Shown piece after piece: positions 55,292 through 63,429 of a DNA stretch of 64,000 nucleotides. A program made the translations under genes and the position numbers. A model generated the notes under the pieces. The model did not search any database. It saw only the letters and a list, made by a program, of their open reading frames with translations, and was not told the origin of the DNA. Numbering within the stretch: the stretch's first letter is position 1; each line of letters begins with the position of its first letter. Source of the DNA: Pseudomonadales bacterium (GTDB taxonomy: Bacteria; Pseudomonadota; Gammaproteobacteria; Pseudomonadales; UBA5862); assembly GCA_024234215.1 (NCBI GenBank), contig JACKOQ010000002.1, forward strand, positions 434,001-498,000, in the 5' to 3' direction.

Positions 55292-56155
55292 ATGGTTGCC
55301 AGCATGACGGCCTATGCCCGCTGCGAATCGAACCACGCCTGGGGCAACCTCACCTGGGAACTGCGCTCGGTGAACCACCGCTATCTGGAGCTGAGCCTGC
55401 GCCTGCCCGAAGCAGTGCGGGAGATCGAGCAGCCACTGCGGCAGCAACTGCGCGGTCAACTGGCGCGCGGCAAGGTCGACGCCACCCTCTCGCTCAAGCT
55501 CGATGAGACGGCCGCGCACAGTGCGCTCAACAGCCTGTTGCTCGAAGAGTTGGCTGGCTTGCAGCGGCAGTTGCTGGAGCGGCTCCCCACCGCTGCGCCA
55601 CTGAGCGTGCATCAACTGCTGCAGTGGCCCGGCGTCATCTGCCGGCAGCAGGTCGAGCAGCAGGAGTTGACTGCCGCCGCGCTGGCGCTGTTCGAAAACA
55701 CACTGCGGCAACTGGGCGACCAGCGTGACCGCGAAGGCAGCAGCTTGAGCCAACTGCTGCGCCAGCGGCTCGACGCCATCGGGCAGCAGGTCGCCGTGGT
55801 CCAGCACCATCTGCCGGAGGCCGCCGCGCAGCAGCGCGCCCGGCTGCTCAACCGATTGCGTGAAGTGAGTGAACAGTTCGATCCGCAGCGGCTGGAGCAG
55901 GAGCTGCTGCTGCTGGCGCAGAAGTCCGACGTCGCCGAAGAGCTCGACCGGCTGACCCTGCACCTGCATGAAACCCGCGAGGTGCTGCGCCAGGGGGGCG
56001 CCATCGGCCGCCGGCTCGACTTCATCATGCAGGAGCTCAACCGCGAGGCCAACACCCTGGGCGCCAAATCGACCGCCGCGCCGATCACCCGTGCGGTGGT
56101 CGAGATCAAGGTGCTGGTGGAGCAGATGCGCGAGCAGGTGCAGAATCTGGAGTAG
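55292..56155 (+). CDS. yicC: YicC family endoribonuclease
   Basis: This 287-residue YicC/YloC protein starts SMTAYARCESNHAWGNLTWE and has the conserved LRSVNHRYLELSLRLPEA. A long helical middle leads to the C-terminal GRRLDFIMQELNREANTLGAKST. E. coli YicC is reported to be an RNase acting on small RNAs. The rph-yicC arrangement is widespread. Confidence 0.94.
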   Translation: MVASMTAYARCESNHAWGNLTWELRSVNHRYLELSLRLPEAVREIEQPLRQQLRGQLARGKVDATLSLKLDETAAHSALNSLLLEELAGLQRQLLERLPTAAPLSVHQLLQWPGVICRQQVEQQELTAAALALFENTLRQLGDQRDREGSSLSQLLRQRLDAIGQQVAVVQHHLPEAAAQQRARLLNRLREVSEQFDPQRLEQELLLLAQKSDVAEELDRLTLHLHETREVLRQGGAIGRRLDFIMQELNREANTLGAKSTAAPITRAVVEIKVLVEQMREQVQNLE

Positions 56156-56287
56156 CAGGATGCAGGACGATCCCCGCCTGCATAGAGTGTCAACATATTT
56201 TACACAATTGAATCATGGCGACTTGGAAAGAGAAATTGTTTTACGCTAACTTATTGATATAAATTCAATTAATCCGAACATGATTGA

Positions 56288-56304
56288 TTGGCATATAAAA
56301 TGCT
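56288..56304 (+). promoter_or_regulatory. Sigma-54-type promoter of the PEP-CTERM gene
   Basis: TTGGCATATAAAATGCT has the invariant GG (56290-56291) and GC (56302-56303) with exactly 10 bases between them, close to the consensus TGGCAC-N5-TTGC. It lies in an unusually AT-rich spacer and would give a leader of about 125 bases. Sigma-54 control through PrsK/PrsR is known for several PEP-CTERM genes. Confidence 0.65.
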
Positions 56305-56440
56305 TTTTTGATTGTAGGCGCAACATTGTTCTTTCCTGCTGAAAAGAGTGAGAACAGGCTGCCCGAAACGAATGCCGCGCAACCTGCCAGTTTAGCAACG
56401 AGCTCAGCGCAGATCACAACCAATCAGTGAGGCAGATAAC

Positions 56441-57826
56441 ATGATACCGAAAGACAAACAGGGCAGACTGCTGAAACGCCCACTGGCGGCCATGGTGGCT
56501 ATTTTAGGCATGGGCAGCTTGGCTGCAGAAGCCGGCGTACTGTACTTCGATTTCAACCAAAATTATAATCCACCGAATGCCTCCGTATTCCTGTTCGGCC
56601 AATCCGGACAGACGGCGACGGTCTCCAACCTGGACGGCTTCAGCCAGAATGTCGCACTGGGCGTGGATGGTTTTTTTAACCTTTCGATTCCAAACAGCCA
56701 CCAGCAGAGTGGCACCGGGATCAAGACCAGTGGATTCCAGGTGGTTTCGCCCAATCCGATCGCCGGTTACTTTGTCAACCGCGCACCCGCCACCACGGAC
56801 ATGACCTACCTCTTTGACAGCAATGCACTGGGCAACAACTATCTGGTGTCGAGCCAGGGCGGTGGCTTTGGCGAAGGCAGCCAAGTCATGATTCATGCGA
56901 CCCAGGACAACACGGCAGTCACCTTTACACCGAAAGGCGGTGCGGCGATCAATGTCGTGCTCAATGCGGGTGAAACTTACAAGCACGCAGGAGGCAGCGC
57001 AAATCTCACTGGCTCCCTGGTCAGCGCCGACAAGCCGGTTGCCGTCTTCGGGGGGCACTCGTGCGCGCAGGTACCGGTGGGTACCGCTTTTTGCGATAAC
57101 CTGCTCGAACAGATGATCCCGACCAACAGCCTGTCGAAAAACTATCTGCTCACTGCTTCCCAAGGCGCCACGCTCGCCGCGACGCAGAGTGATTTGGTGC
57201 GCGTGATCGCCAGTGCCAGCAATACCGAGGTCAAGGTGGATGGCGTGGTTGTCGCGACTCTCGCCAATGTCGGTGACTTCCATGAGTTTTCGCTGGCGGC
57301 AAACAGCGGCGCCTCCGTCGATGCCTCGGCGCCGGTGATGGTCGCCCAGTATCTGAAGGGTGGCCAGGGCCAGCAGACCGACCCCGCCATGGCGCTGGTG
57401 CCGGGTTCTGATACCTGGCTGAAGGAGTATCGACTCTCAACCCCATCGGGCAGCCAGGCGTTCAACCTGAACTATGCATCGGTGGTGGCGTCGACAGCTG
57501 ACCTGGGCAGTCTGCTGCTGGATGGTGTGGCGGTGAACACCGCAGGATTCTCGGCCATCGCAGGCACACCATTCAGCCGCGGCATCATAGACCTGCCACT
57601 TGGCCTGTTCGACCTGGTCGGCAGCAGTCCCTTCCTGGTGATGCTGGGTGGGGGTAGCAGTGCCGACAGCTACTTCACTTTTGGCGGATCGACCTTTGCC
57701 CCCGGGATTTCGCCGCCTCCACCTCCGCCAAACCCCAATCCTGTGCCTGAACCCGCCTCCTTGGCGCTGGTCGGCGTGGGCCTGGCTGGTTTGGCCGCTG
57801 CGCGTCGCCGCCGCATGAAAAGCTGA
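56441..57826 (+). CDS. PEP-CTERM sorting domain protein with IgGFc-binding-like domain
   Basis: This 461-residue exported protein has a signal peptide (PLAAMVAILGMGSLAAEAGV). The body contains repeated beta segments similar to the N-terminal domain of IgGFc-binding proteins (KPVAVFGGHSCAQVPVGTAF then CDNLLEQMIPTNSLSKNYLL, and MVAQYLKGGQGQQTDPAM). A Pro-rich linker leads to VPEPASLALVGVGLAGLAAA and RRRR, the PEP-CTERM signal for exosortase processing. It is likely a surface or matrix adhesin-type protein. The exosortase is not in the window. Base composition upstream is much more AT-rich than its neighbours. A terminator follows. Confidence 0.88.
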   Translation: MIPKDKQGRLLKRPLAAMVAILGMGSLAAEAGVLYFDFNQNYNPPNASVFLFGQSGQTATVSNLDGFSQNVALGVDGFFNLSIPNSHQQSGTGIKTSGFQVVSPNPIAGYFVNRAPATTDMTYLFDSNALGNNYLVSSQGGGFGEGSQVMIHATQDNTAVTFTPKGGAAINVVLNAGETYKHAGGSANLTGSLVSADKPVAVFGGHSCAQVPVGTAFCDNLLEQMIPTNSLSKNYLLTASQGATLAATQSDLVRVIASASNTEVKVDGVVVATLANVGDFHEFSLAANSGASVDASAPVMVAQYLKGGQGQQTDPAMALVPGSDTWLKEYRLSTPSGSQAFNLNYASVVASTADLGSLLLDGVAVNTAGFSAIAGTPFSRGIIDLPLGLFDLVGSSPFLVMLGGGSSADSYFTFGGSTFAPGISPPPPPPNPNPVPEPASLALVGVGLAGLAAARRRRMKS

Positions 57827-57845
57827 GCAGCGCAAAGCACATCAA

Positions 57846-57882
57846 TCAAAAAGCCCGGCAGAGCCTTCTGCCGGGCTTTTTG
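57846..57882. terminator. Bidirectional terminator after the PEP-CTERM gene
   Basis: TCAAAAAGCCCGGCAGA pairs perfectly with TCTGCCGGGCTTTTTGA around GCCT. T runs on both strands suit termination from both directions. Confidence 0.93.
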
Positions 57883-57930
57883 ATTTTGTTGATGGGACGG
57901 GACCCATGCACGCATCCTCACAGAGATCGC

Positions 57931-58259
57931 TCAGCCACGCTGCCGGCGGTTGAAACCCGCCAGCCCGGAATCCAGCAGCCAGACCGCGCCCGGTACCGGC
58001 ATGCAGTCAGTTGCTGTGGCGGGTAGCCGACCAGCGTCTTGCATCGGGGTGATGGCGAGCCCTTCCATGCCCTTGTTGGCGGTGCGGCCGAATATCGATT
58101 CGCAGAGGCCGTTTTCCAACGTGCCGGTCAGGCCGGAGCGGCCGCTGCTGCCGTTCAGCACCCCGATGCCGATCAGATCCAGTGATGCGATGGTGTGGGC
58201 GGCCGGGGCATGGCCGCGGCCGTCAGCAGTGTGGGCAGCAACAACAGTGCTCTTTTCAT
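57931..58259 (-). pseudogene. Frameshifted small exported protein with degenerate sorting signal
   Basis: ATG 58259 (AAGGAG 9 bases upstream) begins a signal peptide, MKRALLLLPTLLTAAA, but that frame stops soon after. The frame that continues (APAAHTIASLDLIGIGVLNG, then GLTGTLENGLCES) ends MPVPGAVWLLDSGLAGFNRR, which resembles a shortened PEP-CTERM variant (VPxPxAVWLxxSGL plus a basic end). One missing base near 58212 would join them. It sits back to back with the intact PEP-CTERM gene and is probably a decaying relative of such proteins. Confidence 0.6.
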
Positions 58260-58447
58260 CACATCGACTCCTTGAAAACGGTGAGTGGACATCTCATCCA
58301 GTTCGAGACGATATGACAGTTCGAAGCAGGGCGCAGCAGCGTGCTTGACCCCGCACTGGCGACCGGCCGAAAATGGTACTCGCACCCCTTGCCCGGGAGC
58401 GTTCAGGTTCATTCCCTCTCTATCGACGAAACCCCGCAAGCCAATCA

Positions 58448-58825
58448 ATGCGCAGCCTCCAGCGAACGATCATCCCCCTGCTGCTGCTCAGCTTCGTGGT
58501 GGTGAGCCTGGGCGCCTACAGCCCTGGTTCCAGGGCGCTGCTGCATCAGCTCGACCATGAGCGCCATCTGTTCGGGCTCTCTGGCGAACATGCGCACCAG
58601 CTTGCGCCGAAAGCGGATGACCCGGCGAAACCGCAGCCATTGAGTGATCTGGAGCATCGGCTGCTCCATGCACTGAGCCATTTCGAACCCGTGCTCGATG
58701 CGTCGGTGCCGATGCCGGCACCGCTCCATGCCGACATCATCCCTTCACCGCCTCGCCCGCTTTCGCTGCCACCCAGAGTGGCCGAGTCGCCGTTCCGCCC
58801 ACCGCGAGGCCTCCTCCAGAGCTGA
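58448..58825 (+). CDS. Small exported protein heading the metal efflux operon
   Basis: This 125-residue protein has an N-terminal hydrophobic signal or anchor (IIPLLLLSFVVVSLGAYSPG). It is rich in His (HQLDHERH, EHAHQ, HRLLHALSHF), with a Pro-rich tail ending PPRGLLQS. Its place before the adaptor gene resembles CzcI-like periplasmic proteins of cobalt-zinc-cadmium operons, but I see no clear family match. The start ATG 58448 is the one directly before the hydrophobic segment; the frame extends upstream to 58373. Confidence 0.6.
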   Translation: MRSLQRTIIPLLLLSFVVVSLGAYSPGSRALLHQLDHERHLFGLSGEHAHQLAPKADDPAKPQPLSDLEHRLLHALSHFEPVLDASVPMPAPLHADIIPSPPRPLSLPPRVAESPFRPPRGLLQS

Positions 58826-58923
58826 TTCCGCCCGCGCGGAGTCGATCTTGCCGAGGACCGTCGACCCGGTTGAATGGGTCGACGGTGCTTCGTTGCGATC
58901 CCTGAAGCCATTCGAGGTCTCTG

Positions 58924-60051
58924 ATGAACAACAGAATCGCTGGTGCGCTGCCATTGCGCCGCTGGGTGGCGCTGGCCATCTGTCTCTCTTTTGCCACGGC
59001 CGATGCGGCCGAGCCACCGATCCGCCTGACCATCGCCGACAGCCAGGTGCAGGCACTCGGCATCCAGACCCAGCCGCTGTCGCCATCGAGCGGCGCGGTG
59101 ACGGCCCGCTTTGCGGCCGAGGTGACGCTGCCGCCACAGGCTGCGCGGCGGATCAGCGCGCCACTGGCAGGAATGGTCACCGAGTTGCTGGTGCAGCCAG
59201 ACCAAGCCGTGCGTGCCGGAGATCCACTGCTGCGGCTGGCTGGTGAGCAGTGGGGCGCATTGCAGTCAGCGCTGCTGCAGGCCGATGCCCGCGCCAGACT
59301 GGCCCGGCAGAGCCTGCAACGCGAGCAGGCGCTGTTCGCTGAAGGCATCATCCCGCAGCGGCGGTTGCAGGAGGCGCAGACGGCACTGGCCGAGAGCGAG
59401 GCAGTGCTGGGCCAGGCGCGGATGGCGTTGCAGGCAACCGGCCTGCCAATGGCGCTGGTCGAGCAGCTGCTCAGCGCCGCAAAACCACAGCAGAACCTGA
59501 CGCTGACCGCACCCACGGCGGGCAGGGTGAGCCAGATCGAGGTGCAGCCGGGACAGCAGGTCGAAGCGGCCGATGCGCTGCTGCAACTGACACAGCCCGA
59601 CCCGTTGTGGCTGGCGATCCGGATGCCGGTGAGCGAAGGCGACCGCTGGCAGCCGGGCACTGCGCTGACAGTGGCCGGCAAGGCGGTGACCGCCCGTCTG
59701 TTGCGGGCTGGAACCATCCTGGCCGCCGACAGCCAGACCTTCGTCTGGCACGCCGTGGTCGAGCGCGGTGGTGAGCAACTGCGGCCGGGCGAGTTCGTCG
59801 CTGTCGAACTGGCGGTCGCCGAGGGCGAAGGGAGTTGGGAGGTGCCACTGGCGGCCATCGCCCGCGACGGCGATCAGGCCTGCCTGTTCGTGCGCACCGC
59901 CGAGGGTTTCGAGGCCCGGCCGGTGCGGATTCTGGCCAGCGGCGGGCAGCAGGTGCGGGTGCAGGGCCTGCTGCAGAGCGGCGAACAGATCGCCGTCAGC
60001 GGTGTGGTCGCGCTCAAGGGTGCCTGGCTCGATGCCCGGGGAGGTGAGTGA
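58924..60051 (+). CDS. Heavy-metal RND efflux periplasmic adaptor subunit
   Basis: This 375-residue membrane-fusion protein (CzcB/CusB class) links pump and outer-membrane channel. A signal peptide (LRRWVALAICLSFATADAA) is followed by a barrel-sandwich half (APLAGMVTELLVQPDQAVRAGDPLL), an alpha-hairpin (LQREQALFAEGIIPQRRLQEAQ), the second lipoyl half (LTAPTAGRVSQIEVQPGQQV) and the beta-barrel domain. Its stop overlaps the pump start (TGATG). Confidence 0.9.
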   Translation: MNNRIAGALPLRRWVALAICLSFATADAAEPPIRLTIADSQVQALGIQTQPLSPSSGAVTARFAAEVTLPPQAARRISAPLAGMVTELLVQPDQAVRAGDPLLRLAGEQWGALQSALLQADARARLARQSLQREQALFAEGIIPQRRLQEAQTALAESEAVLGQARMALQATGLPMALVEQLLSAAKPQQNLTLTAPTAGRVSQIEVQPGQQVEAADALLQLTQPDPLWLAIRMPVSEGDRWQPGTALTVAGKAVTARLLRAGTILAADSQTFVWHAVVERGGEQLRPGEFVAVELAVAEGEGSWEVPLAAIARDGDQACLFVRTAEGFEARPVRILASGGQQVRVQGLLQSGEQIAVSGVVALKGAWLDARGGE

Positions 60052-63000
60052 TGCTGGCGCCACTGATCCGTTTTTCGCTGTCACAGCGGCTGTTCATCCT
60101 GCTGGCGACACTGCTGGTCGCCGCCCTCGGCTGGATGGCCTTTCGCGGGTTGCCGATCGATGCCTTTCCCGATGTCTCCAGCACCCAGGTGAAGGTGATC
60201 ATGAAGGCGCCCGGCATGACGCCGGAGGAGGTCGAGAGCCGCATCGCCGTGCCGATCGAGGTGGAGATGCTCGGCATCCCCCACAGCAAGATCCTGCGTT
60301 CGGTCACCAAGTATGGGCTGGTCGATGTGACCATCGACTTCGAGGATGGCACCGACATCTACTGGGCGCGGCAACAGGTGAACGAGCGGCTGGCGGGGTT
60401 GGGTGAGAGTCTGCCCCCGGGAATCACCGGCGGCATGGCACCGGTGACCACGCCGCTCGGTGAGATGTTCATGTTCACCGTCGAGGGCGAGGGGCTGTCG
60501 CTGACCGAGCGGCGCAGTCTGCTCGACTGGGTGATCCGCCCGGCGCTGCGCACGGTACCGGGGGTGGCCGAGGTGAATGCACTGGGTGGGGTGGTCCGTG
60601 CCTTCGAGGTGGTGCCCGATCCGCTCAAGCTGGCCGCCAGCGGGGTGACCCTCGGTCAGCTGAAGGAGACGATCCAGGCCAACAACCGCAACGACGGTGC
60701 CGGTCGGCTGGGTGAGGGCGAAGAGGTGCTGCTGGTGCGCAGCGAGGGCAGCGTCACCACGCTGGAGGATCTGCGCAGCATCGTGGTGGCCCGCAAGGCC
60801 GGGGTGCCGGTGCCTCTCGGCGCACTGGCCGAGGTGAGAATCGGCACCATGACCCGTTATGGCGCGGTGACCCGCAGCGGTCAGGGTGAGGCGGTTCAGG
60901 GGCTGGTGCTGGGGTTGCGTGGCGCCAACGCGCAGCAGGTGGTCGAAGGGGTGCGGCAGAAGATCGCCGAGTTGCAGCCCAGCCTGCCGCCGGGCGTGCG
61001 GATCGACACCTTCTACGACCGCGCCGCACTGGTGACCCAGGCGGTGGGCACGGTCTCCTCGGCCCTGATCGAGGCAACGCTGCTGGTGGTCGTGCTGCTG
61101 GTGCTGTTCCTCGGTGACCTGCGCGCCGCGCTGACAGTGGCGCTGGTGCTGCCGCTGGCGGCGCTGATCACCTTCATCCTGATGCGCAATTTCGGCATGT
61201 CGGCCAACCTGATGAGCCTGGGCGGTCTGGCGATCGCCATTGGCATGCTGGTCGACGCGGCGGTGGTGGTGGTCGAGAACATCGTGCAGCGGCTGGCCAC
61301 CGACCCCAGTGGCGGCAGGTTGCCGCGGCTGCACATCATCTACCGGGCAGTGCGCGAGGTGGTGGTGCCGGTCACCTCCGGCATCCTGATCATCGTCACG
61401 GTGTTCCTGCCACTGCTGACATTGCAGGGGCTCGAAGGAAAACTGTTCACACCGGTGGCGCTCACCATCGTCTTCGCGCTGCTCGCCTCGCTGCTGCTGT
61501 CACTGACGGTGATTCCGGTGCTCGCCTCCTACCTGCTCGGTGAAGCGCGGCATGAAGAGCCCTGGCTGCCGCGCAAGCTGTTGACACTCTACGAGCCGGC
61601 TCTGGCCTGGGGCATGCGACGACAACCGCTGGTGGCGGCCGTGGCGCTGCTGATGCTGCTGCTGGCGGCGCTGGTCTATACCCAGATCGGCAAGAGCTTC
61701 ATGCCGACGCTGGATGAGGGCGACCTGATCGTCGGCATCGAGAAGCTGCCGTCGATCAGCCTGGAGCAGAGCGTCGCGCTCGACCTGAAGATCCAGCAGG
61801 CGATCATGCAGGCCATTCCCGAGGTGACCGGCATCGTCGCGCGTGCCGGCGCCGACGAGATCGGTCTCGACCCGATGGGGCTGAACCAGACCGACACCTA
61901 TTTGCTGCTGAAGCCGCGAGATGAGTGGAATCTGCCGGACAAGGCGGCATTGATGGAGGCGGTGCGCAAGGTGCTCGACCCACTGCCGGGCATCGAGTAC
62001 AGCTTCACCCAGCCGATCGAGATGCGGGTGTCGGAGATGGTGATCGGCGTGCGCGGCGACCTGGCGGTGAAGATCTTCGGGCCTGATCTGGCCAGACTGA
62101 ATGACCATGCCGGACAGATCGAAACGCTGCTGAAGCGCATCCCCGGCAACCAGGATGTCTACACGGTACAGAATGATGGCGTGCAGTACCTGCGGGTGGT
62201 GATCGACCGCCTGCAGGCCGGGCGGCTTGGGCTCACGGTCGAGGAGATCCAGGATGCATTGCGCATCCAGATCGAAGGAGCACGTGCCGGCGTCGTGATC
62301 GAGGGCAACCAGCGCACACCGATCGTGCTGCGTGGCGCCGAGGCGGTGCGGCTGTCGCCGGCCGAATTCGCCGCGCTGCGCATCACCACCGCCGAGGGCG
62401 CGACCGTGCCGCTTGCCAGTGTCGCCCGGCTGGAGCGTGCTGCAGGGCCGGTCAAGATCGACCGTGAGATGGGCAGCCGTTACAGCGTGGTGATCGCCAA
62501 TGTCAGCGGCCGCGATCTGGTCAGCTTCGTCGAAGAAGCCAAGGCATTGATTGCGCAGAAGGTGGCGCTGCCGAGTGGCTACCGCATCACCTGGGGCGGA
62601 CAGTTCGAGAACCAGCAGCGGGCGGCCGCCCGGCTGACGGTGGTGGTGCCAGTGGCGCTGGCACTGATCTTCGTGCTGCTGTTCTCCACCTTCGGCTCGG
62701 TGCGGCAGGCGTTGCTGATTCTCAGCAACATCCCGTTCGCACTGGTGGGTGGCATCGTCGCGCTCTGGCTGACCGGCGAGTATCTGTCGGTGCCGGCCTC
62801 GGTCGGCTTCATCGCGCTGCTGGGCATCGCCGTGCTCAACGGGGTGGTGCTGGTCAGCCATTTCAACCAGCTGCATGGTGAGGGACTGCCACTGGCCGAG
62901 GTGGTGGTGCAGGGCGCCAGACGCCGTCTGCGGCCGGTGCTGATGACGGCGCTGATCACCGCCTTCGGACTGATCCCGCTGCTGTTCTCGACCGGGCCCG

Positions 63001-63134
63001 GTTCGGAGATCCAGCGGCCACTGGCGATCGTGGTGATCGGCGGCCTGATCACGGCCACCGCGCTGACGCTGATGCTGCTGCCGATCCTCTATCTGCGCTT
63101 CGCACTGCCGAAACCGGAGGTGTCCGATGTCTGA
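60051..63134 (+). CDS. Heavy-metal RND efflux pump (CusA/CzcA family)
   Basis: This 1027-residue inner-membrane proton-driven pump has RND architecture: a first helix (RLFILLATLLVAALGWMAFR), a large periplasmic loop, helices 2-6, a second loop and helices 8-12. The proton-relay helix reads LAIAIGMLVDAAVVVVENI, that is AIGxxxDAAxxxVEN. This resembles the CusA-type group rather than the DFGxxxDGA of zinc/cobalt/cadmium pumps. The GKSFMPTLDEGDLIVGIEKL segment is the family's second-loop start. ATG 60051 overlaps the adaptor stop by one base. Confidence 0.93.
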   Translation: MLAPLIRFSLSQRLFILLATLLVAALGWMAFRGLPIDAFPDVSSTQVKVIMKAPGMTPEEVESRIAVPIEVEMLGIPHSKILRSVTKYGLVDVTIDFEDGTDIYWARQQVNERLAGLGESLPPGITGGMAPVTTPLGEMFMFTVEGEGLSLTERRSLLDWVIRPALRTVPGVAEVNALGGVVRAFEVVPDPLKLAASGVTLGQLKETIQANNRNDGAGRLGEGEEVLLVRSEGSVTTLEDLRSIVVARKAGVPVPLGALAEVRIGTMTRYGAVTRSGQGEAVQGLVLGLRGANAQQVVEGVRQKIAELQPSLPPGVRIDTFYDRAALVTQAVGTVSSALIEATLLVVVLLVLFLGDLRAALTVALVLPLAALITFILMRNFGMSANLMSLGGLAIAIGMLVDAAVVVVENIVQRLATDPSGGRLPRLHIIYRAVREVVVPVTSGILIIVTVFLPLLTLQGLEGKLFTPVALTIVFALLASLLLSLTVIPVLASYLLGEARHEEPWLPRKLLTLYEPALAWGMRRQPLVAAVALLMLLLAALVYTQIGKSFMPTLDEGDLIVGIEKLPSISLEQSVALDLKIQQAIMQAIPEVTGIVARAGADEIGLDPMGLNQTDTYLLLKPRDEWNLPDKAALMEAVRKVLDPLPGIEYSFTQPIEMRVSEMVIGVRGDLAVKIFGPDLARLNDHAGQIETLLKRIPGNQDVYTVQNDGVQYLRVVIDRLQAGRLGLTVEEIQDALRIQIEGARAGVVIEGNQRTPIVLRGAEAVRLSPAEFAALRITTAEGATVPLASVARLERAAGPVKIDREMGSRYSVVIANVSGRDLVSFVEEAKALIAQKVALPSGYRITWGGQFENQQRAAARLTVVVPVALALIFVLLFSTFGSVRQALLILSNIPFALVGGIVALWLTGEYLSVPASVGFIALLGIAVLNGVVLVSHFNQLHGEGLPLAEVVVQGARRRLRPVLMTALITAFGLIPLLFSTGPGSEIQRPLAIVVIGGLITATALTLMLLPILYLRFALPKPEVSDV

Positions 63135-63429
63135 ACTCTGTCTGACCCTGCTCTGTCCTCCGCAGATTGCCGAAGCACTGCTCGATCTGCTGCTGACCTG
63201 GCCGCAGAACCTGCTGTTCACCAGCACGCCGATGGCCGCCCATGGACTCACCGTCGATGTGCTGGATCAATCCGAACAGGTGATGGGGCGGGCACGGGCC
63301 ATCGCCATCACCGTGCTGCTGAGCGATGCCGACAAGCGCATGCTGCTCGACACCCTGCATCAACAGTTTGCCGGCAGCGGATTGCGCTACTGGCTGACCG
63401 CCGTCACCGAAACCGGAGAGATCGCATGA
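63127..63429 (+). CDS. DUF3240 family protein
   Basis: This 100-residue small cytoplasmic protein (SELCLTLLCPPQIAEALLDL, then GLTVDVLDQSEQVMGRAR and VLLSDADKRMLLDTLHQQ) matches the DUF3240 group. The group is found inside heavy-metal RND operons and has a PII-like ferredoxin fold. It overlaps the pump's end by 8 bases and the outer-membrane gene's start by 4, so it belongs to the operon. A regulatory role is inference. Confidence 0.82.
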   Translation: MSELCLTLLCPPQIAEALLDLLLTWPQNLLFTSTPMAAHGLTVDVLDQSEQVMGRARAIAITVLLSDADKRMLLDTLHQQFAGSGLRYWLTAVTETGEIA

